The position numbers were made by a program, and so were the translations under genes. This document shows positions 56,101-64,000 of a stretch of 64,000 nucleotides of DNA, piece after piece. The notes beneath the pieces are model-generated. The model was not told the origin of the DNA and did not search any database. It worked only from the letters and a program-made list of their open reading frames with translations. The stretch is from positions 8,970,501-9,034,500 of the forward strand of contig NC_081822.1 in assembly GCF_030704535.1 (NCBI RefSeq), read 5' to 3'. The stretch's first letter is position 1. Every line of letters begins with the position of its first letter. The stretch is from Vitis vinifera (Eukaryota > Streptophyta > Magnoliopsida > Vitales > Vitaceae).

Positions 56101-57353
56101 TTTATTTTATTTGTTTTAGAAGTAGCACTACTTGTTTTGTGATTTTGTTTTTCACCTACACCTGTTATCACAATCTGAAATTGATGCTATAAACTGTGTA
56201 AAATTTTGGGATATCTATGTTTGATTTTGGTCCATGTCTTGCCACTTATCTTGTTAATGCTATTTCTGATGGACAGAAGCAGTTGAAAGCTGGCGGAAGG
56301 AAAAAATAGAAGAAGTCAAGAAGTCTATGAATTCAACTATTTCACCTGAAGAAGCTGGTATATTTGTATTCTCTTCTAGAGGATGTGTTTTTTTGGTAAC
56401 TTATAAGTTTGTCATATTTAAGATCCATTACATATCCTTCGTTGCTACAAAATTATGTGGGTCAATTCCTTGTCCTTATTGTTCTGAGTTAACCTGGTTG
56501 CAGGGATGCTAGTGAGAGCCTTGGAGTCCAATTGGGCTGTGCTATTTGAGGAAATTGGACTTTGGATGCCAACTGAAGTCATTTACAAGGAACATGATGA
56601 TAAACCTGAGGGTGAAGAAGAGTTTGGTAATGAACCAGTTTTCCCATATTTTTTCCTCTTGATTTCTTTAACATTTCTCAACCACACCTGGCTGCCAAAA
56701 GACTCACTTTTTAATTAATCTTACAAGTCTTATGTGTTGCTTCCTCCTCCACCCCTCCTTGGAGGATGAACTGTGGCAAAACAGGACAACTAGATTTTGA
56801 AAATGGTAAGTGAACTAACCAATAACTGTCTCTCCAGATGATGGAATTATACCTGGCAGACCAGTTCCACCTGAATGCCATGCGGAGATTCATACAGATT
56901 ATGATGGTGCTGCTGTCAGATGGGGCCTTACCCACCATAAAGATAGTGCAGCAGATTGTTGCCAGGCGTGTTTTGATCAAGCTAACCATGCCAAGCCAGG
57001 TGAAAAGAAATGCAATATATGGGTGTATTGCCCATCCGAGACAGGGTGCTTTTCTCCAGACATTTATGAACACAAAAATGGGGAGTGCTGGCTGAAATAT
57101 GTAAGCTTCAGCTTATTTTTCCATTAAGTTGGAACTTCATCGTCCTTCTTTCACTTCCAATGATCTATTGGAATATTTGCTTAAATTTTCATTAGGGTTC
57201 GGCTCAGTCTAATATTCTTGTTTTTTCAATTTTGAAAAACAGGCAGAGAAACCCAGACTAAATTTTAAGGACAAGTATTCTGAATCATATAGAAATGCCC
57301 ACCCATCAGCGCCATTGTTTGTTCCCTGGGTCTCTGGAGTTGCTAGTGCATGA
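44185..57353 (+). CDS. Type II membrane protein with C-terminal cysteine-rich PAN-like domain (uncharacterised)
   Basis: Seven exons on the plus strand: 44185-44344, 44522-44610, 44768-44906, 56277-56357, 56504-56626, 56838-57100, 57243-57353; phases close to 321 residues. I do not recognise a named protein. A short basic N terminus is followed by one hydrophobic segment at about 20-40 (TTLIICSINIAVALYVLHSL), so a signal-anchored, lumen- or outside-facing protein is expected. A charged helical region follows (ELSREASEVE..., ESWRKEKIEEVKKS). The last large exon codes residues 198-285 with eight cysteines (211, 238, 239, 242, 256, 262, 268, 281) in a pattern CHxEIHTDYDG...DCCQAC...CNIWVYC...GCF...GECWLKY. 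This resembles a PAN/Apple fold, which in other proteins binds protein or carbohydrate. No catalytic motif seen. Intron 3 is about 11.4 kb and full of LINE sequence. Confidence 0.88.
45280..45820 (-). mobile_element. LINE fragment with RNase H domain remnant, in intron 3
   Basis: The minus strand reads GIGGPISDHGGELIRGFPM, then an in-frame stop, then ALLEGLTQANALWL, and ends in RQADSLAKLSISR. This order fits the RNase H domain found at the C terminus of some plant LINE ORF2 proteins. Only that end is left; no reverse transcriptase part is attached. It differs from the 49.7-53.6 kb LINE, which has no RNase H, so it stems from another lineage. Boundaries are approximate. Confidence 0.65.
47961..47986 (+). 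mobile_element. Ultra-short LINE tail insertion with 13-bp target duplication
   Basis: TCTATC plus 17 A residues and TCC lie between two exact copies of TGTCTCAACCTTA (47948-47960 and 47987-47999). CTATC followed by poly(A) is also the end of the large LINE nearby. This is what a target-primed insertion looks like when reverse transcription stops almost at once. Confidence 0.7.
48366..48757 (-). mobile_element. Probable LINE 3' fragment (poly-T headed), in intron 3
   Basis: A run of T at 48366-48383 followed by AGGTGGGATAGG and ATGCACCTAGAAAAAAGGGG, which resembles 3' ends of plant L1 elements read in reverse. The sequence continues without coding capacity to the next T run. Boundaries and family are uncertain. 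Confidence 0.45.
48758..48880 (-). mobile_element. Second probable LINE 3' fragment (poly-T headed)
   Basis: T run followed by GATGAGTAAAGCAATAGAG and TATTAAAAAAAAAAGAGCTC. Similar in style to the GATAGGAAACG...ATATTGATAAAAA end of the large LINE. Short and non-coding. Confidence 0.4.
49726..53640 (-). mobile_element. L1-type LINE with nearly complete ORF2, 12-bp target duplication
   Basis: Antisense to the host gene in its intron 3. The 3' poly(A) appears as a T run at about 49724-49742. The direct repeat GTCTGGAGCCTT flanks it at 49714-49725 and 53641-53652. ORF2 begins with MKIINWNTRGLGSKKKRRVV at 53535 and ends at 49877, about 1,220 codons. Domains in order: endonuclease (GGDFNVIR, RLDRFL, SDHWPI), reverse transcriptase (FRPISLI, FKIDFEKAYDHV, GLRQGDPLSPFLF, FADDT) and a C-terminal zf-RVT region (FVWNAQVLFKVKSFVWL). 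ORF1 is missing, so the copy is 5'-truncated just above ORF2. Three defects are visible: a frameshift near 53446-53455, a stop at 53384-53386 (a tryptophan codon in relatives), and a stop at 50876-50878. Confidence 0.95.
49877..53535 (-). pseudogene. LINE ORF2 (endonuclease / reverse transcriptase / zf-RVT), inactivated
   Basis: Two long in-frame pieces, 53326-50879 and 50875-49877, lie in the same reading frame with one TAG between them after GSALWH. Upstream, the endonuclease N terminus continues past another TAG and then changes frame once. The catalytic FADDT box is intact. Codon use is ordinary for plant LINEs. Few differences from a working frame suggest a fairly recent insertion. Confidence 0.92.
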
Positions 57354-58854
57354 TTGGTTTTTCCAGCAAATGGGCCACCAATTTGACGAGATACTGAAGC
57401 TACAAACACTACCCAGAAGTGGAAAATTTTCAAACCCACATAGAGCAAACCTCTACTGGAATCTCTACCATTCAATCTTTATGTCGGTTGGGTTTGCTTT
57501 CTTTTTGCATCTGTTGTTTTTCCAAGGAGAGAAATGGCGAGTGGAGTTGGGTTTGAAGGTGATGTTAGATAGTAGTGTAGCCATGACATTTTTTCTGTAA
57601 TAGAGTGAGGTGGGGATGGGGGGAGTCTTAGCCCCTGTGCTGATATGGAAGTGTGGTGCAGAGGGTGGGGGATGCAAAAGGTAGTAACACATGTGGGGTT
57701 GTATTCTGAGAAAATTGTTCATTACAAGGGGATGTGAATTGTTTAGCACCATTTATTTTTAACTGGCTTTTAGACTATTTTTGAGTTTCTTAAGCTGTGA
57801 TTGTGCATGGTGGTGGGTCCTTTCTCTACTTGTTACTTGCTAGGAGTATGATGATTTTTCCATGATAAATTTCCAGCCATTAGAAACTAACTTCACTCTG
57901 CAACTGCGGACAACTGCAGAGGCAGCTTAAGCCTCCATACTCGATCTCCATTCTGCTCTATGTATATATAAATAAATACCTTGCAGGGAAGCTTTTTAAA
58001 GCTCCATAAAAAGGTGAAAACTTGTTCACTTGAATTAGGTGTTGAAAAAAGAGAAGGTCACAACTCACAAGTTAAAGGAAAATTTAAAAACAAGATTGGC
58101 AAAGAAACTTCCGAGTTACATATGTTCCTTAGCTGCTTGAGCATTTGGCTCATTCCAAATGATAGAAGTTTTGGCGGGGATTTGGGAATCTTTTACGGTT
58201 AAATAACTGTAGGGATCTTAAGCTCCGTTCCAGTGACTTTGATTCCACTTCCATGGGTAATGAATTAAAATGCGCCTCTTGGCTGCCTTCTTTGTAATTT
58301 CTAATCCTTGAAAATAGTGAAATGAAGCAATTATTAAAACACAATGCAAAAAAGAAAGACAAAAAGGGCACGGTTTGCGCCCATTTGGAGATTATCGAAA
58401 TCTACCTTTAAAACGCATCGTTTTAGACAAAGCAGGGAGTGGAATCTCGGTTAAATTTCAGAATTTGGAGAGATAGGTATATGCGTTTTCTCTGTTTTTC
58501 ATCTTCTTCTTATCATGATTATGGTTGAAATGGAATCAGGGCCTTATCATTATTCTTGTTCAAAGGAAATTAGGTTCTTACTTCGGTTTCTTCTGCTACC
58601 AAATGATTCTATCACTTGTTTTAGGGTTTATTGGGTGCCAGTCTAAACACGTCGAATTATCATCAATTCATGTACAAAATCCTTCGCCGGAAATGCTTTA
58701 GTACCCACCAAACCCAATTGTAGGTAATTCTCTGCTGCCACTTTCTTCAATTGCTTGCCTGATGAGTTCACTTGTAGTTGTTTGTGATAATAATTCTATA
58801 ATACAAGGGTTTGTGTGGTTGGGTTCTCACCCGGGATCCCAGGTACAATTAGAG
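57354..58854. other. Intergenic region: PAN-like gene 3' end and leader of the TPR-like gene
   Basis: The first part should be the 3' untranslated region of the PAN-like gene. From about 58440 the sequence is likely leader of the next gene: a possible donor GATAG/GTATATG near 58475-58482 and acceptor GGGATCCCAG at about 58841 suggest a leader intron that ends just before the start codon. No separate gene seen. Confidence 0.5.
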
Positions 58855-59244
58855 ATGGGTTCTGGAGAAGAAAACCCTCCGTGGAGTGTATTCGATCGAG
58901 TAAAGAATATCCCATCAATGCCGGAAACTCTCATGGCGGAGATCAATGCAGCCATCACTGCATTAGAGTGTGCCCGTGCTACAACTCTCCTCGATTCTCC
59001 ATCTTCTTCCCTTCCTAAGAATACGAGATCCGCTGCAAACAAGAAGCCTCACTATGATGCTCGAATGGCGGACGAAGCTTACAAGGCAGGATGTGCAGCC
59101 TTGGCTGCAGGCAAGCTCGATGAGGCTCTTCACTCTTTGAATCTTGCTCTCTCTAAATGTCCACCTGATAAGACGTCTGCTGTTGCTAAGCTTCAGTCTC
59201 TCATATCTCTCACATCTCAACAACTTAAGAAACCTCTCAACTGA
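58855..59244 (+). CDS. Small TPR-like plant protein
   Basis: Single coding exon of 129 residues starting MGSGEENPPWSVFDRVKNIP at 58855. The frame is open further upstream (to 58762), but that part looks like leader with a splice acceptor (ATCCCAG) just before the chosen ATG. The middle has an alanine-rich helix (MAEINAAITALECARA) and a serine-rich loop. The C-terminal half, DEAYKAGCAALAAGKLDEAL followed by HSLNLALSKCPPDKTSAVAK, matches the helix-turn-helix pattern of a single tetratricopeptide repeat. TPR units mediate protein contacts. No targeting signal is obvious. I do not recognise a named gene. Confidence 0.8.
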   Translation: MGSGEENPPWSVFDRVKNIPSMPETLMAEINAAITALECARATTLLDSPSSSLPKNTRSAANKKPHYDARMADEAYKAGCAALAAGKLDEALHSLNLALSKCPPDKTSAVAKLQSLISLTSQQLKKPLN

Positions 59245-61061
59245 CTTTAGAACCAACAACTTTCTACTCTTTAACTTCTGGTAATTTGCTTACTTCCCAG
59301 TCACAATTCGATTTGAAAACTGCTTGGTGTTGCATGACATGTTTCTTTAATCCAGTAAGCAAACTAATCAAACATTTTGTATTTCTGGCATCTTGATGGA
59401 GTCTTTATAATGCGATGTTTTCTGTTTCAATATCACACATTCATTCTTCTGATGGAAAAGCTAATATTATCCAAAAACAAAAAGGAAAATGAATAGGGGC
59501 AACAAAGTACGATTGATCTTGGGGGTTTTATCTGCTACAAAATCCCTCATCATTGAAGTGAATAGCATGATTGAAATCTTACTTTTGATATGTCATTTTT
59601 AAGTTTAAGCATGACATGACTATCCAAGCTCAGTTGTGATTTCAACTCAACCAACTCAACTCAAGAAAAAACCTTATCTCTAATACTGGGATTGACCAAA
59701 TGAATCATTTTTCTCGCTAACTGGCTTTAATTAGAGTCATTATCTTCCATTGGATCTTGGGGTAATGAACTGTTTCTCTGCCATGACACATATTGTTTTG
59801 GCTTAGCTCTTGGACTCATAGGCGTTGCAATTGCCCTAAACCATTGATAAATTTGATTGCTCTTTGAAACTAGGAAGTGCAAGATTTCGTCAAAAACTAA
59901 ATTTCATGGCCAGAGTTTGTGCCACTAGGACCTAGCTGTAATCTCTTTGCCGTGGTTGGTTTGGAGCTAGAGTGAAATAAGAATGCTTCCTTCTCCCAAG
60001 ATCAGTAGCCTATTCACACATGCTTGTTTGTTTCCCTCGCTAATGGAAGCATGCCTTTGTTTCTTATTTTGATTTAGATGTGAAAAAGAAAGAAAACATG
60101 CACTCAATGGGCATATTCAGATTAATTTCTAGTGCTACTACACGACATGCTAGAAGTTGCTTCGAAACATGGTCTTGCAGGTGGTTTTTGGCCTGACCTT
60201 GTTTGTGGTTCAAGGTCATCATAATGACCAAAAATAATGCATTCAGCTGAAAATAATGCAGTATTTGGTCACCATTCAAGGCAATGTTGCCCCAGAGTGG
60301 AGGCCTAGAAGAAAGAAAAATGCAAGGACCAAGAAGGCAGCATAGCATGTTCAAGGAAATTCATGACAAACTAGGGCTTACGAAGTAGAACTCAGGGTTT
60401 AAGGTTGACGAAGTTGACTAGAAAAATCCAATCACTCACAAGTTCCAGCATTGGAGTGCAAAAGGCAGTTGCCGTCCACCCTTTTGGTTGTGGGCCTCCT
60501 CTTGCCCTGATGTTACCCACTTATGGATAGCTAAACTTCATCGCACCTCCTAAATCATTTTCATACAAGAAAATTAGGGAATGAGTCCAATAATATTCAT
60601 GGATGGAGTGTAATTCTTGGAAATTTTGTCAGGTAGCGGTCACGGTAGGTATCTTGTCCCATTTTACCATTTCCTTAAGCTTGAAGTGAAACTGGGAAAT
60701 TGCAAATTTGGAAACAGTCATGGGTTATATTTGTAAATTAAAAGAACCAAATAAAATTTTGACATAATTCATAGGGATTTGTCAGTGTCCATGTCAGATG
60801 TCATCGGATGGTGTGATCACAACTCACAAGATATTATGGAATATGAAGGGTCATCAGATAAACTGTCCAATGTTGTTTTAACTTAGTCTTTACCCCAAAG
60901 AATAGAAAAGCCAAGCATTTAAGAAGCTGCAAGGCCACCATCACAGAAGCAGTTCAATGTAAACATCAACCCATGTTGGAATTATAAATATCAGTGGTTG
61001 TGTGCCTATCCTTTAATCTTGAATTAACCAGCCAATTCCCAGCTCAAGAGCGCCTAGCATC
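59245..61061. other. Intergenic region between the TPR-like gene and the 207-residue gene
   Basis: Holds the 3' untranslated part of the TPR-like gene and the promoter/leader of the next gene. No domain-bearing frame; the short frame at 60064-60354 looks like chance. Nothing repetitive of note. Confidence 0.55.
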
Positions 61062-61794
61062 ATGTTTTACAACGAAGACCAACCAAATCCCTCAAAGAGA
61101 TGCAAATGCCTCGCAGCAGCCCTCAAGGAGGCTTTTTCTAATTGCCATGCTTTTGGTGGGAAGCTTCCTTCTGCAAGCCCAGATGAGGAAAATCCACCGA
61201 GTGACGTTGATGATGAGGAGGAAGTACTCGCTAATCAGACATATGTTTCATAGTTTCAATCTCTTATTGTCTTCCATTCTGGCTGTTTATTCTTATGTTT
61301 GATTTCTTTCTCCCCTTTGTTTTATTGATCAGGTGGTTGTCTCAGCAATTCGAAGTAAAGCCAGAGAAGCAAAGTTGAGGCGTAAGACCAGCCTTCTATC
61401 GGATAGCTTTAAGTTAGATAGCTTCTCCCGGGTCTTCTCTCCCAGGACAGGAGAATTGTTCGCAACCCCAAAGGAACTGCAGCAGAGGGAAGATGACGAT
61501 GATGATGAAGAAAGGGAGGATTATTTCTCTGTTAGGAGCTATTTGTCCCGTGCTTCAAGTGTAGCAAGTAGGGAGGCCTTCCTGTCTGTTAAGACAAACT
61601 TCTCCCGCAGTTCGAGCTTGAGTGGGATTGATTTTTACGAGTTTCGGAGGCCGTCCATAATTGAGGAGTTATGCCACTGTGAGGGGTGGCCTTTTGGTCT
61701 CTGCAGGAGGGCCATGTTGCTTCCACCTCTGCCCAAGTCCCCATCCGAGTCCTGGTCATGGCGTAAAGGCACAAGAGTAGTTAAAATGAATTAA
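61062..61794 (+). CDS. Uncharacterised plant protein, acidic/serine-rich with conserved tryptophan-rich C terminus
   Basis: Two exons on the plus strand, 61062-61223 and 61333-61794, joined in phase 0 (donor GAA/GTACTC, acceptor GATCAG/GTGG), giving 207 residues. No known domain recognised. The N terminus MFYNEDQPNPSKRCKCLAAA has a CKC motif and a helical segment. Next are an acidic run (DVDDEEE), a basic segment (SKAREAKLRRKTSL), a second acidic run (REDDDDDEERE), and several FSVRSYLSRASS / FLSVKTNFSRSS serine-rich repeats that look like phosphorylation sites. The tail CHCEGWPFGLCRRAMLLPPL and PKSPSESWSWRKG appears conserved in plants from memory. No transmembrane segment or signal peptide. 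Function unknown. Confidence 0.82.
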
Positions 61795-62776
61795 CGCATG
61801 GGACTTTTTCTTTTCGCTGCAAGCCTGCAATGCAAATTTAATTTCATTTTACAAATAAAAATTTAGGGGATACTTTGGGCTCCTTTCAGAATCTCAAATT
61901 GCTCAACTCATAAGTAATCACCCCACTTTCGTTGATTACTTGTGAATGGGGAAAATGAGGGGCGGGCATCATATTCTTGACTTCTTAATGTTCCAATCGA
62001 TGAAGCTCTTTCTTCTATTACCAGAACATATGCTTTCTTTTCTTTTTCGGAAGCTTTCCGCTCCTTTCATGTATCATGCTATGTTCTTTGTAGAAGAATG
62101 AGTATCCAAGTTCAGAAGAATCTTTCCCATAAATATTTTTTTTAATGTCTTTTAGGCTGTGTTTAATTGTTAGAAAATGATGTGGAAGTTTTCTTTTGAG
62201 AAAAATTATTTATATTTGGATGACACCAAAAAAAAGTGATTAAAAAAATTACCAAGGAAAAGATGGAAGGTGGGAAATATTAAAAATCTTTGCTCTTTCA
62301 TTTTCCAAAGAAAAAGGTGGGAAATACGTTTCTATGAACAAATAGGAAAAAAATTCATAATTTTTTCTTGCATTTTTCTTTCTTTTTTTTTTTTTTTAAT
62401 TTTTTTTATTTTTTTATTTTTTATAGTTTTCCCATCTATTTTCTTTCTCCTGCATTTTACAAAAATCAAACACACGTTTAATCTTTTCCTCAAAAGTGTA
62501 ATGACAAAAGACTAATTTTATCAGTGTCCTCAAGACCAAGTAAAACACATAGGATCCCAGGAGAGATGAAGACCGTGATGCTATATTTATTGTCCAATAC
62601 TTTGTAGTTCACAAAGATAACCTCATTATTAACTGCAATGCAACTGTGCTCAAGAGGGTTAACTTGGAGCAAATATACCATGCTGTCTCCAAGTATTTAA
62701 AAAGAAAGAAAAAAAAGAAAAAAACATGAACCTAAACACAACACAGCTCAGTCTGACACGAGACCTTCCAAAAAAA
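61795..62776. other. Convergent intergenic region
   Basis: 3' ends of the 207-residue gene (plus) and the rightmost gene (minus) face each other. 62155-62500 is T-rich with GGCTGTGTTTAATTGTTAG at its left and resembles the GTTTGGTTG-type elements elsewhere. A long T run lies at 62380-62425. No gene. Confidence 0.5.
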
Positions 62777-64000
62777 CTACGGGGCTCTTTGCTCAACATA
62801 AGACCCAGAAAGCCCTGATGTCCCAAGAAGAGTCACCTGAAATCCAAAACCAAACAATTTAAAGGATTTCTTTGGACAATAATTCTTGCATTCATTTAAA
62901 GAATTAAACAATGAATTGTTGCAAACCTATGCTTTCCTAAAATTTATGAGCTAACCAAATTGTCAAGGAGTCAGGAAGCCATCTCTTATCCCAGTGCCAG
63001 ATATAAAAAATGCAGAAATGAGTAAGTTTTGAGTTGAACAAATACTGGTTTTTTTTTTTTCCCCTTTTTTTTAAGCAGACCGCTTAACCAAATGACAACT
63101 GCAAAGGATGCAGAATCTACAAACTATACATAAGTTCTCTGAACAGGTTTATCTTTTGCCAAGAATAATCCTAGGAGGGACCAAATAAACAGCATATGGT
63201 TGATATGCAACATGAACAGATCAGGAAGGATTAAAGAGAAGTCAGCTACGCAACCCTCTCAGAAAATACATGGATGTATCTATTGTCATGAAATTGGTTA
63301 GGTGTCCCTAAAGTAGCATAATGCCTGCATGCCAGGCCACATACTGTCATTTGAAGTACATAGATTGCTGATCCAACTTCAAATGCAATCTAGCTAGATG
63401 AGGGCAGTATGCAATGCAAGGTGTAACTGTGCAAAGACCAAGCAAACACTACTATACCTTTCCCCACTCAGCACCAAGGTCACTGCACCTCAGCTTTAAG
63501 TGTATCATCTTTGTTCCCAACTCCATCTCCACTTTCTTCCGCAAAAAGGCTTCATCAGGCCCAAATGAATCCAAATAGGTAGTGTAACGCTTGAAAACCG
63601 TAACCAGAGCATTTACAAACTCATCTGGCAAAGGCTTTACATTCTACATGGAAGAAAAAAGATGTAATATTAATTATATTATAAAACTAGATAGAGAAAA
63701 ATCAAGTCTTCAATCCCATAAAAGTAATACTACCTCGCCACTGATACCAACGAGGTCATCAATTTCCATCCTTAAAGTTACAAGAATCCCACCAAACTCC
63801 ACAGCTGCCTCAGCTGCACGGAAAACATTTGCCAAGGCCTCCTGGCCAGCCTTGTCGTCTGTATTTTTGGACAGGACCTTATTTGCACTACTAATGACAG
63901 AATCTGGCAGCTCATCCCAACTTGCAGCCATTAAATCCTTGAAAACGGTCTGAATTTCAGGATCTTTTATGACAGGCAGGTGAGATACATCTTCACTAAA
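62777..64000 (-). CDS. Uncharacterised, probably plastid-targeted plant protein (3' part, runs off the window)
   Basis: Three exons seen on the minus strand: from beyond 64000 to 63734, 63643-63458, and 62836-62777 (stop TAG). These code 170 residues in consistent phase; the N terminus, where a transit peptide would be, lies outside. Readable blocks: SEDVSHLPVIKDPEIQTVFK, MAASWDELPDSVISSANKVL, KNTDDKAGQEALANVFRAAE, MEIDDLVGISGE, LPDEFVNALVTVFKRY, KKVEMELGTKMIHLKLRCSD and the end GLSGSYVEQRAP. I recall a similar short chloroplast-predicted protein in Arabidopsis near BKI1 (possibly At5g42765), but the name is uncertain. Mostly helical, no catalytic motif recognised. Confidence 0.82.

Noticed and set aside
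1-64000. Search by eye for tRNA, known plant microRNA and CRISPR-like arrays
   Set aside because: No cloverleaf consensus boxes, familiar mature microRNA sequences or regularly spaced repeats were seen; a covariance-model scan would be more reliable.

Overview
The window looks like nuclear DNA of a eudicot plant. Genes have many short exons with GT-AG introns, intergenic DNA is very AT-rich, and all recognisable proteins have plant relatives. Sequence style and the interspersed repeats suggest grapevine (Vitis), but I have not checked this. No organellar, bacterial, rRNA, tRNA or CRISPR sequence is visible, and I see no LTR retroelement that I could defend.

Layout, left to right: (1) 1-6.2 kb has no convincing gene and carries two copies of a short non-autonomous DNA element. 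(2) BKI1, the brassinosteroid receptor inhibitor (minus, 6623-7570). (3) A nine-exon PP2C phosphatase (minus, 10565-18593) whose introns are full of tandem duplications and two more copies of the element. (4) A B3-domain protein (minus, 22413-23652). (5) An FLDH-like farnesol/NAD(P)-dependent dehydrogenase (minus, 24557-27890). (6) A DUF829/TMEM53-like alpha/beta-hydrolase-fold protein (minus, 30327-35612). (7) ORC2, origin recognition complex subunit 2 (minus, 37458-41580), with one GC-AG intron. (8) A type II membrane protein with a cysteine-rich PAN-like domain (plus, 44185-57353); its 11.4 kb third intron holds a 3.9 kb antisense L1-type LINE with a target-site duplication, plus further LINE debris. 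(9) A small TPR-like protein (plus, 58855-59244). (10) A 207-residue plant protein of unknown function (plus, 61062-61794). (11) The 3' part of a probably plastid-targeted unknown protein (minus, 62777 to beyond 64000).

Exon models were built by hand from splice consensus, reading phase and remembered family sequences. Phases close exactly for every multi-exon gene, giving 429, 246, 339, 408, 362, 321 and 207 residues. The genes form no pathway or cluster: this is an ordinary gene-rich euchromatic stretch. BKI1 and the B3 gene also lie near each other on Arabidopsis chromosome 5 (At5g42750, At5g42700), which suggests old microsynteny.

The most interesting items are the GC-AG intron of ORC2, the nearly whole LINE and a 26-bp LINE-tail insertion in the same intron, the repeated TTTGGTTGCTGAGAAA-type ends in first introns and a leader, the Cys4 tail of the PP2C, and the uncharacterised PAN-like membrane protein. 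I found nothing I would call a new multi-gene system.
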